A DNA stretch of 64,000 nucleotides, from positions 1,922,001-1,986,000 of the forward strand of contig NZ_CP102930.1 in NCBI RefSeq assembly GCF_025558485.1, read 5' to 3'. Positions 1-8,772 of this stretch are shown piece by piece. Positions within the stretch are counted from its first letter, which is position 1; each line of letters opens with the position of its first letter. The stretch is from Bdellovibrio bacteriovorus. GTDB taxonomy: Bacteria > Bdellovibrionota > Bdellovibrionia > Bdellovibrionales > Bdellovibrionaceae. The notes beneath the pieces were generated by a model. It was not told the DNA's origin. It searched no databases and saw nothing but the letters and a program-made list of their open reading frames with translations. The translations under genes and the position numbers were made by a program.

Positions 1-492
1 AAGTTGACGATTGATCTGGAAAACGTGGGCAGCAATCGTTACGGCGGCACTGTGAAGCTTTCTTATGTGGACACGGGGTACTCTTACACAGGAACTTTCG
101 ATTCTGGTCTGGGCACTAATGTGAAAATGAGCGGTTTGCAGGACAACAACATGTTGGAAGCTGAATACAACAGATGGTTCACTTACAACGGTAAAACAGT
201 CTTCAACGGCTTCTTTCAGGATCAATACGGTGCAATTGTTGTGGTTATCGACAAGGTTGTAAACCAAGGTGACGGTCAGGGTTCCAGCACAGTGTCAGGC
301 TCTGTTTACTACAAGAACTTTGGTCAGTCTTATGTACAGCAGTCTCCTTACAGAAAATGCTGGTACATCCGCTCTGGCCCATACAACTGTCGCGCTTCTG
401 CGGTTATGAACAAAACAAGTCCATACCCTGCAGATGGTTACAGAAAGCTTGGAACATTCTCCGGCTTGGTTGTATCCGAAGCGTTTAAATAG
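1..492 (+). CDS. Hypothetical protein, 5' end cut by window edge
   Basis: The reading frame is open from the first base, so the true start lies outside the window; about 163 residues are visible. I do not recognise the family. The visible part is rich in Tyr, Gly, Ser and Asn, with alternating polar and hydrophobic stretches that suggest a beta-rich exported domain, and it has two cysteines near the C-terminus that could form a disulfide. It ends about 50 bases before a lipoprotein gene on the same strand, so the two may share a transcript that stops at the terminator near 1213-1238. The signal peptide, if there is one, is outside the window. Confidence 0.7.
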   Translation, partial: KLTIDLENVGSNRYGGTVKLSYVDTGYSYTGTFDSGLGTNVKMSGLQDNNMLEAEYNRWFTYNGKTVFNGFFQDQYGAIVVVIDKVVNQGDGQGSSTVSGSVYYKNFGQSYVQQSPYRKCWYIRSGPYNCRASAVMNKTSPYPADGYRKLGTFSGLVVSEAFK

Positions 493-542
493 AAAATTAT
501 ATTAATAAAGAGATGTTAACCCGGAAAAACAGGAGAGAGAAC

Positions 543-1178
543 ATGGAAAGACTTAACAAAAAGACTTTAAGTTTTCCAGCAAAGAGTTTCAAACGAGCTT
601 TCGCAGCGCTGGGAATGGTATTGGCCTTGGCGGCTTGTGGAAAAGACGGCGGTGGCGGTGGTACAAACACCAATGTCGGTTGGAACTGTGCCAATGGAAG
701 CTGTGGTGGGATTAGTAATCCGACTCTGCTCACCACTTTCTCTGGAACTGCGGCGACAGGAGCGTTCCAGTTGCAGAATATGCAGTTGTTGGCACAAGCG
801 GGAGTTTCCAATATCCCGGCTTCTGAATATTATAAAAGCTATACCGGGCCGGTGGCTCTTGGGCAGGGACAGTTGGTTGTGAATCAACAGTTCTTTGATA
901 CGGGCAGTGGATTTGGCTGGTATAATGGCACAGGGTGTGTGGTTCCTGCTGGTACCTATGCTTTGCAGAACAGAAACTCCGGCTCTTTGGGAATTTACGG
1001 GCAGGACTTGCAGTTGGATCTGGTTACGACAACTCATAATATCGTCATTAGAATTGAAGCTCCGGCATCTTATGGAATGGGTTTGATGACAGGTGGAACC
1101 AAGCTGTATGGCGCTGTGAAGATCCTGAGTGTGAATGGCATGGCATGTTCTCAAACATTCTATGACACAGTAAACTAA
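543..1178 (+). CDS. Putative lipoprotein with Gly-rich linker
   Basis: I chose the ATG at 543 because AGGAGAGA sits 4-5 bases upstream; an in-frame ATG at 513 lacks a ribosome binding site. The protein (211 aa) begins with a basic segment, then a hydrophobic stretch ending in the lipobox LALAAC with the lipidated Cys at about residue 32, followed by a Gly5 linker. This predicts a lipoprotein anchored to the inner or outer membrane. The rest (aa 45-211) is Gly/Asn/Gln-rich with no motif I recognise and contains four further cysteines. It lies directly behind the gene at the window edge and is followed by a terminator. Function unknown. Confidence 0.75.
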   Translation: MERLNKKTLSFPAKSFKRAFAALGMVLALAACGKDGGGGGTNTNVGWNCANGSCGGISNPTLLTTFSGTAATGAFQLQNMQLLAQAGVSNIPASEYYKSYTGPVALGQGQLVVNQQFFDTGSGFGWYNGTGCVVPAGTYALQNRNSGSLGIYGQDLQLDLVTTTHNIVIRIEAPASYGMGLMTGGTKLYGAVKILSVNGMACSQTFYDTVN

Positions 1179-1212
1179 GGAGCGAAGTTAGATTAGCTGT
1201 AAAATCACCAAG

Positions 1213-1238
1213 CCCTGGGTTTATCCCGGGGTTTTTTT
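1213..1238 (+). terminator. Rho-independent terminator
   Basis: CCCTGGG, a five-base loop, then CCCGGGG (7 bp including one G-U pair) followed by seven T. It ends the transcript of the lipoprotein gene. Confidence 0.85.
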
Positions 1239-1277
1239 ATTTCTTGCGCTTGGATGAAAGTCTGGGTCTAATAGGGT

Positions 1278-2233
1278 ATGGAACTACCTCTTTGGATCGA
1301 CTTCTTTGATGAACTGCAAAATGTACGAGGACGCTCCCAGAATACGGTGATGGCTTATCGCCGCGACCTGGAACTTTATATCGAGTATCGTAAAAACAAG
1401 TACGAGGACGCTCCCAGAATACGGTGATGGCTTATCGCCGCGACCTGGAACTTTATATCGAGTATCGTAAAAACAACAAATCAGTGCCTGGTTTTTACGA
1501 ATATATGAAAAAACAGAACCTTTCCACTCGCTCTCAGGCGCGGGTGATTTCGTCTTTGCGCACTTACTTCAAGTTTTGTGAAACCCGCGGGATGAAGTGC
1601 CCGGAGCTGCGTGAGCTTCGTCCACCTAAAGTCAAAGTGGGTTTGCCAAAGGTCCTGACTCCGCAGGAATTCCAGCAGCTTTTTGATGCCGCAGAGGTCA
1701 ACGACCCGGTGAAGACGGCTCGTAATCAACTGACGCTGTTGTTCCTGTACGGTTTGGGCTGCCGTGTTTCTGAATTGATTTCTTTAAACGTTGTGGACTT
1801 TAACCAGACCGATCGTTGGATCAAGGTTTTGGGGAAAGGCAACAAAGAGCGTTTGGTGCCATTGACAGAAAAGCTGACGGAAAATCTAACGGTTTATCTG
1901 AAAGAGCATCGTCCTTCCCTGATGAAAGAAAACGGCCCGTCTATTTTGATCAATGACCGCGGTCATCGACCTTCACGCGTGGATGTATGGAGATGGCTGG
2001 CAGCATGGTCGGCGCGTGCTGGTTTTGAGGAACCGGTAAATCCGCACAGATTCCGTCATGGTTGTGCCACGGCCTTGTTGGAAAGCGGTGCAGACCTGCG
2101 TTCTATCCAAATGCTTTTGGGACATGCGAGCATTCAGACGACACAAATCTATACCAATGTGACCACCAACACGATGACTAAAACCATCGAAGAACACCAT
2201 CCGCTGTCGCAGATGGTGGACGCGGATAAGTAG
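1278..2233 (+). pseudogene. xerD: Tyrosine recombinase XerD, frameshifted by a 77-bp tandem duplication
   Basis: XerC/XerD act at dif to resolve chromosome dimers. The C-terminal catalytic domain is intact: the Arg of GCRVSE, the HRFRHG box (His-x-x-Arg), the His of LLGHAS and the Tyr nucleophile of TTQIYTNV; the QMLLGH...TTQIY spacing is closer to XerD than XerC. The natural start is probably ATG 1278. An exact 77-bp repeat (1323-1399 and 1400-1476) shifts the frame, so the first reading frame stops after 49 codons at TGA 1425-1427. That stop overlaps ATG 1427 (TGATG), which opens the remaining 268 codons in the correct frame. With one copy of the repeat removed the gene is 292 codons, the normal family length. 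A protein lacking about 24 N-terminal residues could still arise by reinitiation. Confidence 0.85.
1323..1476 (+). repeat. Exact 77-bp tandem duplication inside xerD
   Basis: Bases 1323-1399 are repeated without a mismatch at 1400-1476. The period of 77 is not a multiple of three, so it changes the reading frame of xerD. No flanking insertion-sequence ends are visible. The identity of the copies points to a very recent duplication or an assembly artefact. Confidence 0.95.
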
Positions 2234-2258
2234 CGGATAAATATTTGTCCGGAACCCG

Positions 2259-2286
2259 AAGGCCTTCCCTGTGAAGGCCTTTTTTA
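2259..2286 (+). terminator. Rho-independent terminator after xerD
   Basis: AAGGCCTTC, loop CCTGT, GAAGGCCTT: a perfect 9-bp stem running into a T tract. Confidence 0.9.
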
Positions 2287-2331
2287 TTGCCCTTTGACGA
2301 TGGGACCTTTCTTGCTTTTTTGCCCGTCGCT

Positions 2332-3783
2332 ATGAAAATAAAATCTCTTATTCGCAATCAAGATCGTTTAGTGCCGGTTGAAGTTGAACTGAGTTTCGTC
2401 GCGGGCCTGCCGCAAATTCAATTCTTAGGACTACCGGATCAGGCCATTAAAGAAAGTATCCATCGAATTAAAAGTGCCATTCGTAATCAGGGCTTCGAGT
2501 TCCCGAAAGCGCAGCAAATTCTGGTGAATCTGCGGCCGTCGCACTTAAAGAAAACCTCGCGCGGTCTGGAGCTGGCCGTGGCTTTGGGAATTTTGTGGGA
2601 AACAGAACAGCTCCCCAAGCCTGACGGTGAAGAAGCTTTTGTCTATGGAGAACTGTCTTTAGGCGGAGAGGTCTTTGAACCGGACGACCTGATGGAAGAC
2701 TTCGATCCCGAAGAAAGTGTACAGATTTGGACGGGGGCAGGGTTTGATAATAAAGCACCCTTCACAAGGTGGCGATTGCCGCAATTGAAAGATGCCAGTC
2801 AGCCCGAGATCGTGCCTTTGTCGCCACGGGAATATGTGGTGGAGCGTCCCTGCTTCGGCCTTGATCTGGAATTTCCAGAGCGTCAGGCGAAGTTGCTAAA
2901 GCTGGTGGCCTTGGGGGAACACTCTGTCTTGTTGGCGGGACCTGCGGGGTCCGGAAAAAGCACGATTGCCAAAAGTCTTCATTCGCTTTTGCTGGCGCCA
3001 ACACAAAAAGAGATGCATGAAATCAGACAGAATAACAAGGGTGGCAGCGAGACTCCGTTAAGCTGGCGTCCTTTGGTGCATCCCCATCATTCAACGACTC
3101 CCCTCGGCTTGATTGGTGGGGGTGTTCCTCCTTTTAAAGGCGACATCACGCGAGCCCATAAGGGAATGATGGTGCTTGATGAGTTGCTGGAGTTTCACAC
3201 GCGCGCGCAAGAGGCCTTGCGAGAACCGATGGAAGACTTTCGGATTCGCATTCGTCGCGGGCGTTACGTGGAAGAACATCCGGCCGAAGCTTTGGTGATC
3301 GCCACCACGAACCTGTGTCCGTGCGGGGACTGGGTGCCCAACTCTCGGGTGATCTGTGGGCGCTCGATCAAGAAGTGCCAGTCCTATATGGAGCGCCTGT
3401 CGGGGCCGTTGGTGGATCGTTTCCAAGTGACGTTCTTTACGCGCAAACGTGAAGAGGGAGGAACCATCACCGGGCAGAGTTTACTGCAAGAGCTGGAAGA
3501 GGCCCGGTGCTTTAGAGCAGCGATGGCAGAAAAGGATCGGAGGTTTCGCAAGGTGGCCGCTCGCTGGAGTTGGGATGAGCTGACTCAGGATCTGCCGAGC
3601 TTCTATATGCGAGAACTTTTCCCGAAAGAGCTGTCCTCGCGCCGTCGCGAACTTGCAACGCTGCGAGTCGCAAGAAGTCTTGCTGACCTGATGAAGGCCG
3701 AAAAACTGCATCCCTTGCATGTGGAAGAGGCTTTGAAGATCACCCACCTGCCATTTGAGGCCTTAAAACGGTTGGGGTGTTAG
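2332..3783 (+). CDS. comM: ComM/YifB family AAA+ ATPase (Mg-chelatase-like)
   Basis: The family comprises AAA+ ATPases; ComM is a hexameric helicase that promotes branch migration when transformed DNA is integrated. The N-terminal ChlI-like domain (about aa 1-170) shows the family signature GLPDQAIKESIHRIKSAI, then NQGFEFP and LVNLRP. Walker A is AGPAGSGKST near aa 205, followed by the Mg-chelatase core with HHS and the sensor region ATTNLCPCGD. The length of 483 aa is normal. I chose ATG 2332 because the family N-terminus aligns there; an earlier TTG at 2287 would add 15 residues overlapping the xerD terminator. No good ribosome binding site is visible for either start. Confidence 0.9.
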   Translation: MKIKSLIRNQDRLVPVEVELSFVAGLPQIQFLGLPDQAIKESIHRIKSAIRNQGFEFPKAQQILVNLRPSHLKKTSRGLELAVALGILWETEQLPKPDGEEAFVYGELSLGGEVFEPDDLMEDFDPEESVQIWTGAGFDNKAPFTRWRLPQLKDASQPEIVPLSPREYVVERPCFGLDLEFPERQAKLLKLVALGEHSVLLAGPAGSGKSTIAKSLHSLLLAPTQKEMHEIRQNNKGGSETPLSWRPLVHPHHSTTPLGLIGGGVPPFKGDITRAHKGMMVLDELLEFHTRAQEALREPMEDFRIRIRRGRYVEEHPAEALVIATTNLCPCGDWVPNSRVICGRSIKKCQSYMERLSGPLVDRFQVTFFTRKREEGGTITGQSLLQELEEARCFRAAMAEKDRRFRKVAARWSWDELTQDLPSFYMRELFPKELSSRRRELATLRVARSLADLMKAEKLHPLHVEEALKITHLPFEALKRLGC

Positions 3784-3847
3784 TGGTGACTAAGTGTTTG
3801 GCGTTGACAGAAAAGGGGGGAAAGATTAGTTTTAACCTTCCTTCGAC

Positions 3848-3921
3848 GGTGATGTGGCCGAGGGGTTAGGCTCAGCTCTGCAAAAGCTGCTACAGCGGTT
3901 CAAATCCGCTCGTCACCTCCA
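3848..3921 (+). tRNA. tRNA-Cys (anticodon GCA)
   Basis: 74 bases including an encoded CCA. The acceptor GGTGATG pairs with CGTCACC (one G-U), the anticodon stem is CAGCT/AGCTG around loop CTGCAAA with GCA in the anticodon position, and the T arm is AGCGG-TTCAAAT-CCGCT. The discriminator base is T, as expected for tRNA-Cys. A terminator follows after five bases. Confidence 0.97.
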
Positions 3922-3926
3922 AACTT

Positions 3927-3949
3927 AAACCCGCTAAATGCGGGTTTTT
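3927..3949 (+). terminator. Rho-independent terminator of tRNA-Cys
   Basis: AAACCCGC, loop TAAAT, GCGGGTTT followed by T: a perfect 8-bp stem directly after the tRNA. Confidence 0.9.
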
Positions 3950-4109
3950 GCGTTTCTAAGCCTTAGGGTTCTCTTCACGCAACTGTTGATAAGTGCCTAA
4001 GCGCTTAAAGTTCATAGCGACTATATGCGCTTTTGTCCTGTTCCTCTTGTAAATGCGATCGGATATCGTGTTTCAGGGTGGGTCGAAGGTCTTTATCTGT
4101 GCGATTTTT

Positions 4110-4137
4110 CTCCCGATAAGTGAATTACTATCGGGAG
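4110..4137 (+). promoter_or_regulatory. Hairpin that covers the ribosome binding site of the 4146 gene
   Basis: CTCCCGATA (4110-4118) and TATCGGGAG (4129-4137) form a perfect 9-bp stem with a ten-base loop. The 3' arm contains the GGGAG that serves the GTG start at 4146, eight bases downstream. In RNA this fold would hide the ribosome binding site. It has no T tract, so it is not a terminator. Confidence 0.6.
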
Positions 4138-4145
4138 TCAGGCAC

Positions 4146-5807
4146 GTGTTTAACAGATATTTAATCACCATCTTATTGGCGCTCTTTTGTCTTCCGGCTT
4201 GTTCTTTAAAAGCCGAAAGCTGGAATTCATTGGCTGAAATTATCAACGGGCCGACACCAGATCCGGACGCTGGTGATGGCGGCAACGACAACGGAACTTG
4301 TGGTCCTCAGGATTGTATATTTCCAGTGGACGTCAACCCACCGTTCTTTCAGGATGATTTCAATCGTGCACCTCAACTGCTGACCTCAGACCTGCTTAAT
4401 CGCTGGGTGGTGCATCCTCTATTGCCTGCGGCCACTCAGCTGACGGACCAACAAATAGATGCTGCTAAAAACTCTTCGCAGATTGTTATCAATCCAAATA
4501 TTGAGGGGCTGGCCAAAGTTTATCTGGAAACCTCTATCAGAATCACGGCTCCGGATATCAATAAACAGGTTTATGGCATTATGCCTTATGCAAGAATGGA
4601 AGTCGTTGGCGGAGTTCCTGAATACAATCTGGTGGGATGTTTTCTTGATTACGCAGCCAATGGAGACGTTGGCTTTTATGTCGGCGACTTTATGAGCTTC
4701 ATTGGCGGGACTTTGCCTCCGTCCCGTGTTGTAAGTTCTTATCCTATTTCTGAAGACAGCTATTTTGGCTGTGAGGTGGATCAGGCTACAAAAGTCGTTA
4801 CAGCTTATATGAATTCCGTAAAAATGGGGCAGACCACCGTAGCTTCGGTTCCTGCCGCGATGACGCCACTGATTTACGGAGTGGGTCCTGCACTTGTGGT
4901 GGATAATGCCAAAGCCTTTCAATCCTTTGTCGATGGGCGCACGCCGAATGATGGGGATTTACAGATTTATAACACTCCTTATGCGGGCTACTATTCTGAC
5001 CAACTGGCGAACTTCACTTTGATGGGTTACTGCGCTGACAATGGCGCTACGGTGCAGGTGAAGAGTCTTGATGGCAGCTACCAGTCTGCAACGACGGCCT
5101 GTACGGGAAATCATTTTTCATTGAGTCTGGACTTATCGGATCTGGCAGAGTTTCCTCTTGGACCAAATGAAATTCGTGTTGAATATGTCAATGCTGGAAC
5201 GACACAGGAATTTTCCTGGAACTTTAAAAATCTGGGGCTGAGACCTATGCCTCAAATTGCGGCCCCGAATCCAGCGGTGGGGAATGCAGGAGTTGAATTT
5301 GCCTGGGTTGTTGATTTCCCGGATGCGACTTCGATCACCTTGTCGGATACGGATGTGATTCTGTCAGGAACAGCCACTCAGGACTGTGTGGTTCGTATAG
5401 ATCCTGTGGATGCCCAGAAGAAAAAAGTCGTCGTTACGGGATGTTCTGGGGATGGAACGGTGATGATTGCTCTTCCTGCCGGAATGGCTGTGAATAGCGC
5501 CGGGGTAAGTTTCTTGGCTTCAGCAACTTCTGCTGCGGCCACCGTGACAAACACACTTCCTGCCATCGCTGTGTCGGCTCCCACGCCGACAGTGGGAAAT
5601 TCCAGTAAAGAGTTTGTGTTCACCGTCACTTATTCAGCCGGAACAACCGTCAATCTGACGACCGCGAAAACAAGTCTGATCGACGGCAACGGAGACCCAC
5701 TTACGACATTGGGGTGCAGTCTTGCAGTTACGTCGGATTCGACGCTGGTTAAAAAGGTGATGTGGTTACAATCTACATGCCGATGGTTCCTGAAACCGCG
5801 ATCATAG
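4146..5807 (+). CDS. Large lipoprotein with Ig-like repeats, probably truncated
   Basis: I chose the GTG at 4146 because GGGAG precedes it at good spacing and it opens a signal sequence ending in lipobox LPAC (Cys about residue 19). After a Pro/Asp/Gly-rich linker comes a region of about 230 residues beginning FFQDDFNRA that resembles a concanavalin-like lectin/glucanase fold. The C-terminal third holds two related segments (near GNAGVEFAWVVDF and GNSSKEFVFTVTY) that look like tandem Ig-like domains. The second copy breaks off after LVKKV, where the first continues with VVTGCSGDG. The last 15 or so residues are unrelated and run 46 bases into the next gene in another frame. A frameshift or deletion at 5750-5765 is likely. 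Confidence 0.7.
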   Translation: MFNRYLITILLALFCLPACSLKAESWNSLAEIINGPTPDPDAGDGGNDNGTCGPQDCIFPVDVNPPFFQDDFNRAPQLLTSDLLNRWVVHPLLPAATQLTDQQIDAAKNSSQIVINPNIEGLAKVYLETSIRITAPDINKQVYGIMPYARMEVVGGVPEYNLVGCFLDYAANGDVGFYVGDFMSFIGGTLPPSRVVSSYPISEDSYFGCEVDQATKVVTAYMNSVKMGQTTVASVPAAMTPLIYGVGPALVVDNAKAFQSFVDGRTPNDGDLQIYNTPYAGYYSDQLANFTLMGYCADNGATVQVKSLDGSYQSATTACTGNHFSLSLDLSDLAEFPLGPNEIRVEYVNAGTTQEFSWNFKNLGLRPMPQIAAPNPAVGNAGVEFAWVVDFPDATSITLSDTDVILSGTATQDCVVRIDPVDAQKKKVVVTGCSGDGTVMIALPAGMAVNSAGVSFLASATSAAATVTNTLPAIAVSAPTPTVGNSSKEFVFTVTYSAGTTVNLTTAKTSLIDGNGDPLTTLGCSLAVTSDSTLVKKVMWLQSTCRWFLKPRS

Positions 5808-7711
5808 AAAAAGAAACCGGCCGTTTGCCGGTGGCTCGCTTGCGCTATTTGCTGATGGTTTTGGATCGCAATCTGACGTGGAAAAAAGAAATCGCCGTGA
5901 TTCTGCGAACTGTGGTTCACGAAGTCAGTGGTCTGGAACTTTACACAGAAACCGGCCTTCCACGCGAATTGGGGTTGTGGAGTGAGCTGTCGGATCGTCT
6001 GATGATGAAGTTGCTGCCCACGCCGCCGCTTGATCACGAACTGGGTTATCTGTTCTGGGCGTTGTTCCCGGCGAAAGAGGACCCTTTGTGGATTTCCTCT
6101 ATCGACAATGTGACCTTCGACAAACTGGTGGAGCTGTTCAATTTTGAAGTCGGCACTGATGAGCAGGATTGGAACCGTTTCAGCATCGATTTGGAAGATG
6201 CTCTGGTATATTTGGTGATTCAGGTGCGGGCGATCGGGCTGTCTCCGGCCATTCGTTATCGTCTGGATAAGCCCAACTTCCGTGATTCAGCATTCTTTGC
6301 CTTGGTGCGCGGACTGGAAGAGTTTGTGAATGCCTATCATGCCGGCGATCGCAATCTGACGCTGGAAAAGGCTTCGCGTTTTCGCATGATCGTATGGGAG
6401 TGTCGCCGGGAACTGGCACAGGTGCATAAGCATTTGGATGAATATGGCGTCAGCGTGGATCTGGTTTTCCAGATGGCGCGTTTGCGTACTTATTTACAGC
6501 GAGTGGACAGTTTGTTGGAAATTCTTTTGAATGAGCGTCTGGATGCAAAGAAAGTGACAAGCTTCCTGTCCAAACTGGTGGAGGAAAATCAGGATCTGCG
6601 CAGTATTTCCTCTTTGATGTCTCAGAATATTTCCTTGCTGGCGCGCAAAGTGGTTGAACGAGCGGCGGAAACCGGTGAGCACTACATCACGCGTACCAAG
6701 GATGAGTATCGCCGTATGCTTCAGGCGGCCGGTGGTGGCGGGGCAATCACGGCGCTGACGGTGTATGTGAAGATCGGTATTCTGGCTCTGGGCCTTTCCG
6801 GCTTTATGGAAGGGATGCTGGCGTCGATTAACTATGCCTTGAGTTTCGTGGCGATTCATCTGGCTGGATTTACTCTGGGAACGAAGCAGCCTGCAATGAC
6901 GGCGCCGGCACTGGCGGCCAAAATGCAGGATGTGGACAGTGAAAAGGGAATGAACGATCTGGTCACGGACATCACACATATCATTCGCTCACAGGTGGCG
7001 GCAGTTTCCGGAAACGTGATGTTTGTGGTTCCTTGTGTGATTTTAATTGATGCCATTTTCAATCTGCTTTTTGGCGGGCACATGATGTCGGTGGAAAAGG
7101 CACAGTACGCCTTTAAGTCCGTGGATATTCTGGGGCCGGCGTTTATTTATGCAGGCTTCACGGGTATTTTGCTGTGGTCTTCCAGTGTGTTTTCCGGTTG
7201 GAGTGACAACTGGTTCGCACTGAATGCCTTAAGAAAAACCCTGGCACGCAGTCCAACGCTGAAGGCGGTGTTTGGCAAGCGGGGCGCCCGCAATATTGCG
7301 GTCTTCTTTGAAAACAACATCTCAGGTTTGGCGGGGAATATCTCGTTGGGTGTGATGCTGGGAATGACTCCGGAGATTTTAAAATTCATGGGGATTCCTT
7401 TGGATGTCCGTCACGTGACATTGTCTTCGGGGACTTTAGGGGGCGCATTGCCGGTTCTGGGGCTTGATTTTATGAAGACCTGGGATTTCTGGAGAGCTGT
7501 GATCGGTATCTTCTTTATCGGTGCCTTCAACGTTCTGATCAGCTTTGGTCTGGCCTTGTGGGTGGCAATTAAAGCCCGCGGTGTTCAGCCGCCGCAAAGA
7601 AAGGCGATTCGTCAGGCCGTGGTTAAGCGCTTCTTCTCCAGTCCGCTTAGCTTCTTCCTGCCGGTTGGGGCGAATGTGCCAAAATCCTCTGGTGGAAATC
7701 ACGGTCACTGA
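5762..7711 (+). CDS. COG4389 'site-specific recombinase' family membrane protein
   Basis: This matches the family annotated as Gcr-type site-specific recombinase (PF10136), a name that rests on weak evidence; the proteins are multi-pass membrane proteins. Signatures are RLRYLLMVLDRN near the N-terminus, INYALSFVAIHLAGFTLGTKQPA at about aa 350-372 (with the near-invariant TKQPA), and several hydrophobic segments from about aa 335 to the end. The length of 649 is near the family norm. The start is unsure: GTG 5762 has AAGG just upstream, while ATG 5777 and 5783 are alternatives. The gene starts inside the end of the preceding one, with no spacer. Its stop overlaps the next start by one base (TGATG). 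Confidence 0.75.
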   Translation: MVTIYMPMVPETAIIEKETGRLPVARLRYLLMVLDRNLTWKKEIAVILRTVVHEVSGLELYTETGLPRELGLWSELSDRLMMKLLPTPPLDHELGYLFWALFPAKEDPLWISSIDNVTFDKLVELFNFEVGTDEQDWNRFSIDLEDALVYLVIQVRAIGLSPAIRYRLDKPNFRDSAFFALVRGLEEFVNAYHAGDRNLTLEKASRFRMIVWECRRELAQVHKHLDEYGVSVDLVFQMARLRTYLQRVDSLLEILLNERLDAKKVTSFLSKLVEENQDLRSISSLMSQNISLLARKVVERAAETGEHYITRTKDEYRRMLQAAGGGGAITALTVYVKIGILALGLSGFMEGMLASINYALSFVAIHLAGFTLGTKQPAMTAPALAAKMQDVDSEKGMNDLVTDITHIIRSQVAAVSGNVMFVVPCVILIDAIFNLLFGGHMMSVEKAQYAFKSVDILGPAFIYAGFTGILLWSSSVFSGWSDNWFALNALRKTLARSPTLKAVFGKRGARNIAVFFENNISGLAGNISLGVMLGMTPEILKFMGIPLDVRHVTLSSGTLGGALPVLGLDFMKTWDFWRAVIGIFFIGAFNVLISFGLALWVAIKARGVQPPQRKAIRQAVVKRFFSSPLSFFLPVGANVPKSSGGNHGH

Positions 7712-8439
7712 TGACAGATGTTTCCATTGTGATTCCTGCCTATAATGAAGCTTTACGCCTGCCGGAAACCCTGCAGGTGTTAAAAGAGCTTTGTACCGAG
7801 GATGTGCTGTCTGTGAGTATCACCGAAGTTCTGGTCGTGGATGATGGGTCCATGGACAACACTCGTCAGGTGGTGGAGCAGTTTGCACAGGAATGGAGTC
7901 TGCTGAAAGTTTTTGGTTTTTCTGAAAATCGCGGCAAGGGGGCTGCGGTAAAAAAAGGTCTGATTGAAGCACGTTCTTCATGGGTGCTGGTGGCTGATGC
8001 TGATATGGCGACCCCGTGGGAGGAGCTGCGCAAGCTTCAGACGTTTATGGATCAGGCGGATCTGATCATGGGATCGCGGGCCTTGCCGCAAAGCCAGATC
8101 GAAGTTCGTCAGCACTGGATTCGTCAGACGATGGGGAAGACTTTTAATAAGATTTTACGTCTGTTTGTGGGGCTTCCTTATAAAGACACGCAATGCGGTT
8201 TTAAACTTGTTCACAATGACGAGGTCTTCCGTCAGAAAATTCTGCCACAGCTGTCTGTTGAGCGTTTTGCCTGGGATGTGGAATTAATCCTATATATGGA
8301 GAGATATCGCAAAAAAGTGCTGGAAGTGCCTATTCGCTGGCAGCACAGGGATTCTTCGCGTGTTCATATCGTGCGTGACAGTTTGGAAATGCTTTTTGCT
8401 GTCAGAAAAATGCGCCGTCGTTTGCAGAACATCAGATAA
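7711..8439 (+). CDS. Family 2 glycosyltransferase, polyprenyl-phosphate hexose synthase type
   Basis: A GT-A fold glycosyltransferase of the Alg5/DPM type, which transfers a sugar from a nucleotide donor to a polyprenyl phosphate at the cytoplasmic face. Motifs are VSIVIPAYNE at the start, VVDDGSMDNT near aa 47, the metal-binding ADADMATP (DxD) near aa 94, GSRAL, and the acceptor-region QCGFKL near aa 169. The length of 242 aa is typical of the soluble form; there is no C-terminal membrane anchor. Its ATG overlaps the stop of the upstream membrane protein gene, so translation is probably coupled. The acceptor and sugar cannot be told from the sequence. Confidence 0.88.
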   Translation: MTDVSIVIPAYNEALRLPETLQVLKELCTEDVLSVSITEVLVVDDGSMDNTRQVVEQFAQEWSLLKVFGFSENRGKGAAVKKGLIEARSSWVLVADADMATPWEELRKLQTFMDQADLIMGSRALPQSQIEVRQHWIRQTMGKTFNKILRLFVGLPYKDTQCGFKLVHNDEVFRQKILPQLSVERFAWDVELILYMERYRKKVLEVPIRWQHRDSSRVHIVRDSLEMLFAVRKMRRRLQNIR

Positions 8440-8772
8440 GCCAATCGGCTTTAACGCCCAATATCTGCTCAGGAACAAAAAAATAACGCCGCCTCGAGTC
8501 ATTTGCTCTGATTTAATATTAGGCAGCTCAACTACAAATAAATGATGGTAACTATAAGGAGTTTTAATACTAGAGGCTGCTGTGGTCCTAAAATTGAACT
8601 GGGGTTCCACTTTGGAACTAGCAGTGCCATGACAGATTTTTTCACTTTTTGGGGTCAAAAAAAAAGTGCAGGTGGTTCCAAAAGAGTACTTGATAAATCT
8701 TTCAAGCTGAAATGAAGTGCCTACCCATAGAGGACTTCAATAGTTGGAGTCCATGGATATGGGGGGATTTTA
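8440..8772 (+). other. Intergenic region upstream of the subtilase gene
   Basis: There is no convincing gene. It holds two small inverted repeats: GTTCC-ACTTT-GGAAC at 8604-8618, and CACTTTTT/AAAAAGTG at 8643-8650 and 8661-8668 around a ten-base loop. A 57-codon ORF (8542-8715) spans both but has no ribosome binding site. An AAGGAG at 8557-8562 is not followed by a start codon. The promoter and leader of the subtilase gene presumably lie here, but I could not assign -35/-10 boxes. Confidence 0.5.

Noticed and set aside
8542..8715. 57-codon ORF in the leader of the subtilase gene
   Set aside because: No ribosome binding site, odd composition, and it covers two inverted repeats of the leader; no support beyond being open.
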